Below, piece after piece: positions 28,526 to 36,286 of a DNA stretch of 64,000 nucleotides. The notes under the pieces were generated by a model. That model worked only from the letters and a program-made list of their open reading frames with translations, was not told the origin of the DNA and made no database searches. A program made the translations under genes and the position numbers. How positions within the stretch are numbered: the first letter of the stretch is position 1; every line of letters starts with the position of its first letter. This DNA is from Acidobacteriota bacterium (GTDB lineage Bacteria; Acidobacteriota; Terriglobia; Bryobacterales; Bryobacteraceae): NCBI GenBank assembly GCA_016185425.1, contig JACPNQ010000037.1:124001-188000 (forward strand). Direction: 5' to 3'.

Positions 28526-29285
28526 TGAAGTCCAGCGACTCGGCGATGTCGGTGCGGAAGGCGAAACCGGCGCCTTTGCAGTTCTCATTCAGCACGAATG
28601 AATTTACGCCAACGATGGTGCTCGACGTGCCGAGGAAGATTGGTCCGCCGGAGTCGCCGAAGCAGGTTCCGCCGGTCCAGTGACCAGGGTTATTGGATAG
28701 ATGGATGTTGTAGCCGTCGGTCAACGCGCTGCGCAAGTCGACGAGTTTCGTGGTGCCCTTGCGGCGTTCCTTTGCTTGGAGTAACTCCGGCTTTACGCCT
28801 TGCAACCCGTAGCCGACCACGGTAAACGATATATCCTGCTGTCCGCGGCGTGTTGCCAATCCATCGAGAGCGCCTTCGGTGGCGAGCGAGGCGTAGCCCT
28901 TGGCAGTAGTCACCGTCTGGTCGAGTATGACAACGCCGACATCGTGCGTGTTAGGTAGGGTGAGGGCTCCGGTCCAGCCCGGATGAGGGTGGGGTGTTCC
29001 GGTGACGCCGCCCGCGAGCGGGTAGCCGCCGGGCTGGGTGACCACAAGCGGATCGAAATAGACGCGCGCCTTGGCGGCGGGCGGCTCCGTGCAGTGTGCC
29101 GCGGTCAGGAAGACTGTCGCCGAGATCAGCGTGCCGGAGCATCGCCAGAGCGGGGTGCCGGCGGAGTCGGAGAGAACGACGAGTCCGACGTACGGGTGAT
29201 CGGTACCGTCGGGTTCCCCGAAGGTCACAGCAAAAAGTGGCAGGACGAGAAGTGCGGTAAGCGGAACCGGCAGGAAACGGGCCAT
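28503..29285 (-). CDS. Secreted trypsin-like serine protease (S1 family)
   Basis: 260 residues. The start at 29285 is supported by AGGAG about 9 bases upstream and by a signal peptide beginning there (FLPVPLTALLVLPLFAVTFG). The catalytic triad is visible: His in TAAHC, Asp in HDVGVVILDQ, Ser in GDSGGPIF. Cysteines pair as in chymotrypsin-fold enzymes (CSGTLIS/AAHC and TCFGDSGGP). It would be an extracytoplasmic endopeptidase. It overlaps the DUF433 gene tail to tail and is the gene next to the two-component system. Confidence 0.9.
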   Translation of the reverse strand: MARFLPVPLTALLVLPLFAVTFGEPDGTDHPYVGLVVLSDSAGTPLWRCSGTLISATVFLTAAHCTEPPAAKARVYFDPLVVTQPGGYPLAGGVTGTPHPHPGWTGALTLPNTHDVGVVILDQTVTTAKGYASLATEGALDGLATRRGQQDISFTVVGYGLQGVKPELLQAKERRKGTTKLVDLRSALTDGYNIHLSNNPGHWTGGTCFGDSGGPIFLGTSSTIVGVNSFVLNENCKGAGFAFRTDIAESLDFINSYLPK

Positions 29286-29373
29286 GGGACAACTCCTGGA
29301 AAATCTATATTGGCGCTTGGGCGTCGATAGAAGTATAGCTGGATTCAACTCTTATTCCGCAAGGGCAATAGTA

Positions 29374-30105
29374 CTATGCCGGCTGTGCCACCGATTCCGC
29401 ACCGCTGGCCGGGACTGCCGCGCCGCCACCCTCATTGAACGAATAACCGAAGCCCCGGACGCTACGTACATAGGTCGGGTTGGCGGTGTCCGGTTCCACT
29501 TTCTGGCGGAGGCGGAGGATGTACACATCAACCGTGCGATCGGTAACCGCGCGGTCATGACCCCAGACTGCGTTCAATAGCTGTTCGCGGCTAAAGACGA
29601 CCCCCGGGCGGGACATCAGGAATTCGAGCAGACGAAATTCGGTCGCTGTGAGAGTGAGTTCACCGCCGTTAAGGAAGACGCGGCAGGAGGTGCGGTCGAG
29701 CTCGAGGCCGCCGGCCTTCAGTGTGCGCACCGCGGAAGTCTGGCCGCGGAACTGGATCTTGATACGAGCGATCAGCTCGCGGACGAAAAAGGGCTTTACG
29801 ATGTAGTCGTTGGCGCCGAGTTCGAGGCCGACGATGCGGTCCGTTTCCGTAGCACGGGCGGTGAGGAAGATCACCGGCAAAGCGGCCAGCTCCGGATGGT
29901 TGCGAATGGACTTGCAGATCTCCAGGCCATCGGAATCGGGCAGCATGATGTCGAGAATTATGAGGTCGGGCCGTTCGCGGCGGCATAGTTCCACGGCGCC
30001 TTTACCGGTCTGCGAGCCGGCGAACACATAGCCTTCCTTTTCCAGGTTGTACTTCAGCAGAGCGAAGAGGTCGGCATCGTCCTCGATTAGCAATATTTTT
30101 TTCAT
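29374..30105 (-). CDS. PhoB/OmpR-family response regulator
   Basis: 243 residues. The receiver domain has the acidic pair EDD (9-10), phospho-acceptor D52 (LIILDIMLPDSDG), T82 and K104 (YIVKPF). The C-terminal winged helix follows from about 130 (TATEFRLLEFLMSRPGVVFSREQLLNAVWGHD, VYILRLRQKVE, VRSVRGFGYSF). An Ala/Gly-rich tail ends the protein. It is downstream of the histidine kinase with a 44-bp gap. A PhoB-like role in phosphate response is suggested by kinase type and by Pho-box-like repeats upstream of the pair, but no pst gene is present in the window. Confidence 0.93.
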   Translation of the reverse strand: MKKILLIEDDADLFALLKYNLEKEGYVFAGSQTGKGAVELCRRERPDLIILDIMLPDSDGLEICKSIRNHPELAALPVIFLTARATETDRIVGLELGANDYIVKPFFVRELIARIKIQFRGQTSAVRTLKAGGLELDRTSCRVFLNGGELTLTATEFRLLEFLMSRPGVVFSREQLLNAVWGHDRAVTDRTVDVYILRLRQKVEPDTANPTYVRSVRGFGYSFNEGGGAAVPASGAESVAQPA

Positions 30106-30137
30106 TCAAGTCCCTGGTCTCACGCTAACGCGGAATC

Positions 30138-30165
30138 GTTACAAATACATTACGAGACGGTTAAC
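30138..30165 (-). promoter_or_regulatory. 11-bp-phased GTTA repeats between kinase and regulator genes
   Basis: On the plus strand GTTACA (30138), ATTACG (30149) and GTTAAC (30160) lie at exactly 11-bp intervals, overlapping the kinase stop codon and lying upstream of the regulator start. The motif resembles the phased repeats at 28248-28284, suggesting one regulator for both sites. Seen by eye; chance is not excluded. Confidence 0.35.
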
Positions 30166-31646
30166 TGTGTGCGAATATCGCTGTCTTCGCTCATACCCAT
30201 GTCTTCGACAGGCAGGGTAAAGATAAATGTCGAGCCTTGGCCAAGTAACGATTCGACTCGCACATCGCCGCCCTGGGCGCGAACCAGGTGTTTGACGATG
30301 GAAAGGCCGAGGCCTGTGCCACCGAGCTCGCGCGAGCGTGCCTTGTCGACCCGGTAGAAACGTTCAAAGAGACGAGGCAACTCGTCGGGTGGAATACCGA
30401 TACCGCTGTCGCGGACGAACACTTCGATGGTTTTCAGCCCCGATAGCAGGCGCGCGCCGACGGTGATTGCGCCGCCTTCGGCGGTATATTTGAGCGCGTT
30501 GTCGACCAGATTGGTCACGACCTGATTCACTGCCTCGGCGTCGCAGAAGGCCTCACTCGGACCACCGGCGTGTTCGAGGGTGAGTGTGATGTTCTTCTTG
30601 ACGGCGAGCGGCGTCATGGAGTCAACGGTGTTTTCGAGCAGGCGCTCAACGTTATAGCTGGCGAATGAGAATTTCTGTTGCTTGAGCTCGACGCGGGAGA
30701 GGGTGAGGAGGTCGGCGGTGAGGTTGGCGAGGCGTTCGGCGTTCTGCCGGATGATTTGGAGGAAGCGGGTGTTGTGGTGAGGGTCATCCATGGCGCCGTC
30801 GAGAAGGGTTTCGGTGTAGCCCTGGATGGAGGCGAGCGGCGTGCGGAGCTCGTGGGAAACGTTGATGACGAAATCCTTGCGGACGCGCTCCACCTTTTCG
30901 AGTTCGGCATGTTCGCGTTCGAGCTCCTGGAACATCGCTTCGAGCTTCTCGCCGGTTTCGTTGAGCTTTCGTTCCAGCAGGCCCAGCTCGTCGGTGCCGG
31001 TGCGCTCCAGGCGCGCATGGAAGTTGCCGCGGGCAAGTTGAGCGGCGTAATCGATGATGGAGCCGAGACGCCGGGCGATTGCGCGGGCGAACCAGAGTGC
31101 GAGCAGGATGGCCGGCAGGAAGGCGATGGCGGTCGATACGAGCATGCGGCGCCGGATGATGTTGACCTGGCCCTGAATCTCCGAGAGAGGCACGGCGATG
31201 CGGAGGGCCCCATCGTCAACCGGTACGGCGACGTAGAGGAAGTCGACGCCGATCGTAGTGCTCTTGCGGCGGGCGGAGCCGACGCGGCCGGCGAGAGCCG
31301 CCTGCACTTCGGGGCGGCTGCTGTGGTTTTCCATGTGTCCGCTATCGGCGTCGGATTCCGACCGAACACTGCCGTCGCGTGCGATGAGCGTAAGGCGTCC
31401 GCGTGTTTTTCCGGCGAAGGCATGGACGGTCGCCGCTTCCTTAAGATTCAGCCCGCGCTGCAGTCCGAGGGCGAGCATGAAGCCTTTGTCCGTGAGCTCG
31501 CGTTCGAGAGTCTCCTGATAGGTGCCTTCCACGACCTGCGTGGCGAGAAAATCCACAGCAGCGAGCGCGACGATGAGGAGGCAGACCACCGCGCCGATGA
31601 GCTTGAAGAATATTTTTCCCGTCATGCCGGAACGCTTACTACCCAT
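30150..31646 (-). CDS. PhoR-like membrane sensor histidine kinase
   Basis: 498 residues; a Met at 31625 just before the first helix is an alternative start. It has an N-terminal membrane helix (KLIGAVVCLLIVALAAVDFLA), a periplasmic sensor of about 130 residues, a second helix (LVSTAIAFLPAILLALWFA), a HAMP-like region (ARRLGSIIDYAAQLARGNF), a coiled coil, the H box NVSHELRTPLASIQGY, then N box (NLVDNALKYT), G1 (DSGIGIPPDE), F box (LFERFYRVD) and G2 (GGTGLGLSIV). It lacks a clear PAS domain. It is first gene of the pair, with the regulator downstream. Confidence 0.92.
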   Translation of the reverse strand: MGSKRSGMTGKIFFKLIGAVVCLLIVALAAVDFLATQVVEGTYQETLERELTDKGFMLALGLQRGLNLKEAATVHAFAGKTRGRLTLIARDGSVRSESDADSGHMENHSSRPEVQAALAGRVGSARRKSTTIGVDFLYVAVPVDDGALRIAVPLSEIQGQVNIIRRRMLVSTAIAFLPAILLALWFARAIARRLGSIIDYAAQLARGNFHARLERTGTDELGLLERKLNETGEKLEAMFQELEREHAELEKVERVRKDFVINVSHELRTPLASIQGYTETLLDGAMDDPHHNTRFLQIIRQNAERLANLTADLLTLSRVELKQQKFSFASYNVERLLENTVDSMTPLAVKKNITLTLEHAGGPSEAFCDAEAVNQVVTNLVDNALKYTAEGGAITVGARLLSGLKTIEVFVRDSGIGIPPDELPRLFERFYRVDKARSRELGGTGLGLSIVKHLVRAQGGDVRVESLLGQGSTFIFTLPVEDMGMSEDSDIRTQLTVS

Positions 31647-31655
31647 TGTAGGCCC

Positions 31656-31684
31656 ACTACAGGCATAGCAGAGGGCCGTGACAG
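31656..31684 (-). promoter_or_regulatory. Pho-box-like 11-bp direct repeats upstream of the kinase gene
   Basis: Reading on the minus strand, CTGTCAC (31684-31678), CTCTGCT (31673-31667) and CTGTAGT (31662-31656) lie at exactly 11-bp steps, 10 bases before the kinase start. The PhoB consensus is a CTGTCAT repeat with 11-bp period. The first unit matches 6 of 7 and the others less well. Confidence 0.45.
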
Positions 31685-31692
31685 GGGTGTTA

Positions 31693-32580
31693 CTATCGCG
31701 CCAATTCTACGACAACATAGGCGGTTACGCGGGGCAGCGAAAACTCGGTGGCATCGCTTTCGACGACGACATCGGCAGCCTCGACGGATTCGCCGAATGC
31801 GCGGGCGGCTACCTTCGGCCATTTGCCGAGGACGCGAATGCGGACGCCTTCCACGACGCGATTGCTGTAATTGAGCAGCGCGACGCGGCGGCGAGTAGTG
31901 TCGCCGAAAAGGCGGGCGACGACCACTTCACTGCCGTAGAGGCGGAGGAGCCGTTTGCTGTCGGTGAGTCTTTGACGGACTTCGTACGCGAAGGCGGAGG
32001 GGTCGCCGCCCTTGGGTTTGACGTTGAGGTCAATCTTGGGGTCGGGCGCCGTAATGACTTTGAAGAGTAAGTTGCGCCGGAGGAGAAGGTTCATGTTCTC
32101 GGCGGCGGCGGGGGAGCCGTCGTCGAGAAAGCCGATGTTGGCGAGAAGTGGGAGTGGATCGGCGGGGAGAGATACCAGAAACCTGTGCATTTCCCCGAAG
32201 GATTTCCAATCTTTCGGGCCGGCGGTGACGAGGGCGTCGATACCGAACGCGTGGGCTTCCGCGGCGGCAAGCGCGGCACGGCCGTCGCCGGCCGTGACGA
32301 GGGCTTTCCCCTTGATGCCACGGGAGTAGCGAGCGCCGTTGGAATCCACCCAGGGGGCGCTGGACGCACGGGCCTCGTTCATACGGTAGCGCACGCCCGG
32401 GGCGGGGAGCTTGGTGGTGGCGCCTGGATCAATCGAATTGGCGCACTGGCCTTTCCAGGCGTCGGCTTTGGAGGGAGGGATGTTAACGCACTCGACGCCG
32501 GCTTCACGGATTCCGGGAGCGGGGTCCGCGTCGACATATAGGCCGGGGAGCGCGGCGGCCAGGAGGAGCAGAACGGTCAC
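31693..32580 (-). CDS. Exported hypothetical protein
   Basis: 295 residues from a GTG that overlaps the stop of the DUF362 gene (GTGA). It has a signal peptide (VLLLLAAALPGLYVDAD). The rest contains a TIM-barrel- or glycosidase-like alternation (ALAAAEAHAFGIDALVTA, PLPLLANIGFLDDGSP) and ends in a beta-sandwich-like part (RRVALLNYSNRVVEGVRIRV, ATEFSLPRVTAYVVVEL), as often seen in glycoside-hydrolase-like proteins. No family was recognised with confidence. It is translationally coupled to DUF362. Confidence 0.6.
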   Translation of the reverse strand: MTVLLLLAAALPGLYVDADPAPGIREAGVECVNIPPSKADAWKGQCANSIDPGATTKLPAPGVRYRMNEARASSAPWVDSNGARYSRGIKGKALVTAGDGRAALAAAEAHAFGIDALVTAGPKDWKSFGEMHRFLVSLPADPLPLLANIGFLDDGSPAAAENMNLLLRRNLLFKVITAPDPKIDLNVKPKGGDPSAFAYEVRQRLTDSKRLLRLYGSEVVVARLFGDTTRRRVALLNYSNRVVEGVRIRVLGKWPKVAARAFGESVEAADVVVESDATEFSLPRVTAYVVVELAR

Positions 32581-33704
32581 AGCTTAATCTCTTTTCGATT
32601 GATTTTGGACTTGTCGAAGACACCCAGGCCGAGGCCGCCGGCGAACTCGATGTGACCCGGTTCGCGGATGAAGTTGTTGGTGTTGGGGTCCTTGCGGAAG
32701 TCACCCTTTTTGACGTAGTCCATGGAGCGGTTGAAGACGCTGATGGCGCCTTCGGCCTTGCGTTTTTCTTCGATGATATCGGTGAGAAGACGATCGATGG
32801 CGACCGGGTCTGTGCCGAACATCATGCGGGCGGGGTAGAAGCGGAAGCGGTCCTGGTGGAGGAATGGGCCGCCATGCCAGACGCCTTTAATGCCGTCCAT
32901 GATTTGAAGGACGGTGCGGGAGCGAAGGGGCTCAACCGAGGCGAGGGTGCCGATGAAGGAATAGGTGTTGGTTTTTTCGAAACGGTGGGAGCGGGCAACG
33001 TTGTGGAAACTGCCGTAGGCGATATTCTTCAAGCAGCCGGTGACGCCGGATGCACCGTGGTCCTTCATATTGGGGACGTTAATGATCTTGGTGAAGCGTT
33101 CGCTAATGAGGCGCACTATGTTGGAGCGCGTGTCGTCTTCGCCGAAGAAATCGACCTCGACATAGGTGCGGGGGTCGTAGCCGTTGATGGCATCGCGGAG
33201 AGAGCTCGCGGCCCAGACGTTGACGCCGTCGGGTAGATACGTGGGGTATTTGACGGAACTGACCTGATCCTGGAAGCGTTCGTAGCAGGTGATGTTCTTC
33301 GCGGGAACGCCGGTGGCGATGAGCTGTTTGCAGATTTCGGCGACGACAACGGGGTGGGAGCAGATCTTCGGCGCACCGGAGCAGTTGAGCTTGATACCGA
33401 CGACGTCCTTGGGATCGATGAAGCGGCGCCAGGCGGCGCGATAATCCTTTTCACCGGTGAGCGCGAGCAGGCCTTGTTTCATCATTTCCGCGACGACGGC
33501 GGCGTCCACCTTATCGGTACCGGGGTCGATGGAATTGGCCGCGTGGACGTCGACAACTTTGCCGGGGAATGGGCCGGGCATACCAGGTTGCCGAGCGGGT
33601 GTGTAGCTGGAATGAACGCGGTATTGGGGGAGGCCGTCCGTATTCGGCGAGGCAAGGGCGGCCCCGGCGACGGATGGGAGCGTCAGGAAATCGCGGCGTT
33701 GCAT
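32577..33704 (-). CDS. DUF362 protein with Tat signal
   Basis: 375 residues. The N-terminus QRRDFLTLPSVAGAALA is a Tat signal. DUF362 features: DVVGIKLNCSGAPKICSHPVVV, ITCYERFQDQ, INVPNMKDHGASGVTGCLKNIAYGS, MFGTDPVAIDRLL. Several conserved Cys could bind a metal or cluster. DUF362 proteins are exported and uncharacterised; some are fused to ferredoxin domains, but no ferredoxin motif is visible here. The gene is coupled to the exported hypothetical downstream and divergent from the exported RidA-like gene (26 bp between starts). Confidence 0.88.
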   Translation of the reverse strand: MQRRDFLTLPSVAGAALASPNTDGLPQYRVHSSYTPARQPGMPGPFPGKVVDVHAANSIDPGTDKVDAAVVAEMMKQGLLALTGEKDYRAAWRRFIDPKDVVGIKLNCSGAPKICSHPVVVAEICKQLIATGVPAKNITCYERFQDQVSSVKYPTYLPDGVNVWAASSLRDAINGYDPRTYVEVDFFGEDDTRSNIVRLISERFTKIINVPNMKDHGASGVTGCLKNIAYGSFHNVARSHRFEKTNTYSFIGTLASVEPLRSRTVLQIMDGIKGVWHGGPFLHQDRFRFYPARMMFGTDPVAIDRLLTDIIEEKRKAEGAISVFNRSMDYVKKGDFRKDPNTNNFIREPGHIEFAGGLGLGVFDKSKINRKEIKL

Positions 33705-33730
33705 AGAATTAAGTCTAGCGAAAGGAACCC

Positions 33731-34171
33731 ATGACAGATCGCCGAAAGTTGTTCACCTCGATCGCCGGAGTGGCCGCGGCCGCCGGCGCTGCGCAGGCCC
33801 AGACGGGGCCGGAGAAGAAAGTACACCGGAAGGGTGGCCCGCCGAAGCAGGCGCCGCTATTCAACGGGGCCGTGTCCTACGGCAATTTGCTCTTCATTGC
33901 TGGGAAGGGTGCGCATTTCCCCGGCGACATCACCGCTCATACCAAGCATGTGCTGGATGAGATTGAGAAGGAGTTGACGAACGCCGGATCGTCGATGGAC
34001 AAAGTGTTGAAGTGTAACGTCTACTTGCACGATTTGAAGGATTACGACGAGATGAACAAAGCGTTCCGGGGTCGTTTCGGCAATGAGCCACCGGTACGGA
34101 CGACGATCGCGGCGGCAGCCGGTATTCCGGGTAACTCGCTGGTTGAGATCGACGTGATCGCCTATATATAG
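33731..34171 (+). CDS. RidA-family protein with export signal
   Basis: 146 residues with AAGGA upstream of the ATG. The C-terminal ~110 residues are a RidA (YjgF/YER057c) domain: LFIAGKGAHFPGDITAHTKHVLDEIEKELTNAGSSMDKVLKCNVYL, FRGRFGNEPPVRTTIAA (the Arg that binds the substrate carboxylate) and VEIDVIAYI. Uniquely for this usually cytosolic family, the protein begins with an Arg-containing signal-like segment (DRRKLFTSIAGVAAAAGAAQAQ). It may hydrolyse imines or bind small acids in the periplasm. It converges with nadD, overlapping by 10 bp. Confidence 0.85.
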   Translation: MTDRRKLFTSIAGVAAAAGAAQAQTGPEKKVHRKGGPPKQAPLFNGAVSYGNLLFIAGKGAHFPGDITAHTKHVLDEIEKELTNAGSSMDKVLKCNVYLHDLKDYDEMNKAFRGRFGNEPPVRTTIAAAAGIPGNSLVEIDVIAYI

Positions 34172-34728
34172 AGCTTGTTCGCGCGGATATAGGCGAGGAC
34201 CGCTGGGGCGAGTTCCCGGGGCGCCTCGCCGGCCGTGAGACGGCGGCGGAGATCGGTGCTGGAGATGCTGAGGTCGAGTGTCTCCAGGCGATGGATGCGG
34301 GCGCCGTTGGGGACGTCGTAGGCATAGCCGGGGCGGGAGAGGACGATGAATTCTACTTGCTCGAGGACATCGCGCCAGCGGAACCAGGTTTCGATTTCGC
34401 TGAAGGCGTCGGCGCCGATGAGAAAGAAGAGTTGGGCTTCCGCGCCCAGTTCGGTACGAACACGCTCAATCGTGAGGATAGAGTAGCTTTTCGCTTGTCC
34501 TTCTTCGAGGCGGGAGGCGGTGAAGCGTGGGTCGGCGCTGGCTGCAAGTTCGACCATGGCGAGGCGATGAGGGTAGCTGGCGCTGGTCTGCCGCCGCTTA
34601 TGCGGTGGAATCGCGTTGGGGATCAGCAGGACTCTGTCGAGCGAGAAATGATCGGCGGCTTCCCGTGCGACGGCGATGTGGGCGTTGTGGATGGGATCGA
34701 ATGTCCCACCGAAGAGGGCAAGGCGCAC
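34162..34728 (-). CDS. nadD: Nicotinate-nucleotide adenylyltransferase
   Basis: 188 residues, the normal NadD length. The nucleotidyltransferase signature FGGTFDPIHNAHIAVA is at the N-terminus, PNAIPPHK follows, FLIGADAFSEIETWFRW is the mid-domain motif, and the ISSTDLRRRL (SSTxxR) motif lies near the end. It transfers AMP from ATP to nicotinate mononucleotide, making deamido-NAD in the cytoplasm. The gene is followed 8 bases later (upstream on the minus strand) by an outer-membrane beta-barrel gene reading the same way. Confidence 0.95.
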   Translation of the reverse strand: MRLALFGGTFDPIHNAHIAVAREAADHFSLDRVLLIPNAIPPHKRRQTSASYPHRLAMVELAASADPRFTASRLEEGQAKSYSILTIERVRTELGAEAQLFFLIGADAFSEIETWFRWRDVLEQVEFIVLSRPGYAYDVPNGARIHRLETLDLSISSTDLRRRLTAGEAPRELAPAVLAYIRANKLYI

Positions 34729-34736
34729 AAGGGAAC

Positions 34737-35300
34737 TCAGAAGCTTAGCCCAATGAGGAAATCGACTTGGTTCGTGGAGCGAATCGGGCCGGAATCGGGC
34801 CAGTGGGTGAAGCGGATTTCCGGGGAGATGCGGACCATAGGGACTTTCAATTCGAGACCACCGGCTCCCAGGAAGCCGCGGCGACTGCTGTCGACCGAGG
34901 CCCCGCCCAGAAAACGGCCGATATCACCGAGACGTTGGAAGTTCACGCCTGCGCCGGCGTACGGGCGGACGACGACGCCCGGCATCCGGACCTTACCGTA
35001 GATGGGGAACTCCCAGGAATTTGCGGAGCCGGAACTGAGGACGCCGTCGGCGTTCCAGCGGCGGTAGAGGGCATCGGCTTCTATGCCGAGGCCAAACGGC
35101 AGCCTGACTTCAAACATCGGACCGATGATGACATTGCCGCGGCCCTTCACCACATTCGTAATCGCGCCGGTCTTTGATTCCGCTTTGACAAAATCATTAA
35201 GAGGAGTGCCGCCGCGGACGCCGAAGCCGATGTTCTGACTGTATGAAACGCCTAGGGTTAACCCGCAGCAGACGAGGATTTTACGGAGTAGTCCGCACAT
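34737..35300 (-). CDS. Outer-membrane beta-barrel protein
   Basis: 187 residues from the ATG at 35300; more upstream codons are in frame but the signal peptide (LRKILVCCGLTLGVSYSQ) fixes the start. The rest is made of alternating amphipathic strands (NIGFGVRGGTPL, NVIIGPMFEVRLPFGLGIEADALY, PIYGKVRMPGVVVRPYAGAGVNF, GFLGAGGLELKVPMVRISPEIRF) and ends in a terminal Phe (VDFLIGLSF), typical of eight-strand porin-like barrels. No enzymatic motif is seen. It is just upstream of nadD on the same strand. Confidence 0.75.
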   Translation of the reverse strand: MCGLLRKILVCCGLTLGVSYSQNIGFGVRGGTPLNDFVKAESKTGAITNVVKGRGNVIIGPMFEVRLPFGLGIEADALYRRWNADGVLSSGSANSWEFPIYGKVRMPGVVVRPYAGAGVNFQRLGDIGRFLGGASVDSSRRGFLGAGGLELKVPMVRISPEIRFTHWPDSGPIRSTNQVDFLIGLSF

Positions 35301-35369
35301 CTTCTCAGTGTAGGAGAAAAATGCGATGAAGCAGTGAGAGAACGCGTTACTTGCACGCACTAACACCTT

Positions 35370-36176
35370 GTGACCCTCACATTTCCGATGCAGTGGCTCC
35401 GCGGGCGCAGCGTCCCGCCGGAGGACCAGCGCTTGGCCCGATTGCGGCGTGTGTTGCATTATGCGATTTCGAATACCCGATACGCCCGCGCGTATGACCG
35501 GGAGATGGCCTGTGTAGAGCAGGTGCCGAAGTTGGATCTGTTCGAGTTTCTCTGCCATCCGGAACGCTATTCGGTGGAGAAGGCAAGTTCGTGCAAGGCG
35601 GAGCAGTTGAAGTATCCATTGGGAAACGCTCCCCGGACCGCGGTGGTGGGGAGAATGGTGGCGGAGTCGAGGCGGGTGCGATGCTTTTCATCGTTATATG
35701 CGGAGAAACTGCGGGCGTTCGAACCGCAGGCGCTGGCTGCGCCCCTTGACGCGCTGCGCGCTGCGGCAGGAGAAGCGGCGGCACCGTTGCGGAACGCGGT
35801 GATTGTGTTTTCCGGGATTCTGGAAGGGCCGCTGACACCGGCGGATGGCGACGAGTTGTGGCGACGATACGAGGTGCCGGTGTTTGAGCAGTTTCTGGGG
35901 TTGAACGGGGAACTGCTCGCGTGGGAGTGCGAGATTCACCATGGGCTGCATGTGCGGGAAGAAGCGGCGTATTTCGAGGAGGGCGAGGAGCGGCTATTGG
36001 TCAGTTTCCTGGCGAACCGGCGGCTTCCGCTGCTGCGGCTGGAGACGGGTTTAACGGGGCAGGTGGTTACAGATCCGTGTCCGTGCGGGGATCCTGCGCC
36101 GCGCCTGATGGGTCTGCGGCGGCGCGCGGCGCGGTGCGCGGCGGCGGGGGCCGTGGATGTGGCGGCGGTGAGTTAA
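35370..36176 (+). CDS. CapK/PaaK-like C-terminal-domain protein
   Basis: 268 residues from a GTG. The N-terminal 90 residues resemble the start of phenylacetate-CoA-ligase-like (CapK) proteins: LRRVLHYAISNTRYARAYDRE is reminiscent of their opening helix. The C-terminus EERLLVSFLANRRLPLLRLETGLTGQVVTDPCPCGDPAPRLMGL matches the family's final adenylation segment with its CPCG motif. The central AMP-binding core of about 200 residues is absent, so it is much shorter than the usual ~430. It may be a reduced protein with lost adenylation activity. It ends 13 bp before a tRNA-Leu gene. Confidence 0.5.
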   Translation: MTLTFPMQWLRGRSVPPEDQRLARLRRVLHYAISNTRYARAYDREMACVEQVPKLDLFEFLCHPERYSVEKASSCKAEQLKYPLGNAPRTAVVGRMVAESRRVRCFSSLYAEKLRAFEPQALAAPLDALRAAAGEAAAPLRNAVIVFSGILEGPLTPADGDELWRRYEVPVFEQFLGLNGELLAWECEIHHGLHVREEAAYFEEGEERLLVSFLANRRLPLLRLETGLTGQVVTDPCPCGDPAPRLMGLRRRAARCAAAGAVDVAAVS

Positions 36177-36189
36177 AATAGACGTTTGT

Positions 36190-36276
36190 GCGGATGTGGC
36201 GAAATTGGCAGACGCCCTGGATTTAGGTTCCAGTGCCCTCACGGGCGTGGGAGTTCAAGTCTCCCCATCCGCACCA
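36190..36276 (+). tRNA. tRNA-Leu (anticodon UAG)
   Basis: 87 bases including an encoded CCA (36274-36276). The acceptor stem GCGGATG/CATCCGC pairs fully. The anticodon arm is CTGGA/TCCAG around the loop TTTAGGT with TAG at 36224-36226. The extra arm is long, as in class II tRNAs, and the T arm has the GTTCAAGTC pattern. No intron. The glycosylation gene run starts 11 bases after it. Confidence 0.95.
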
Positions 36277-36286
36277 TTTATTAACC

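Noticed and set aside
30678..31874. 398-codon open frame antisense to the sensor kinase
   Set aside because: It mirrors the kinase, whose conserved boxes are all on the other strand.
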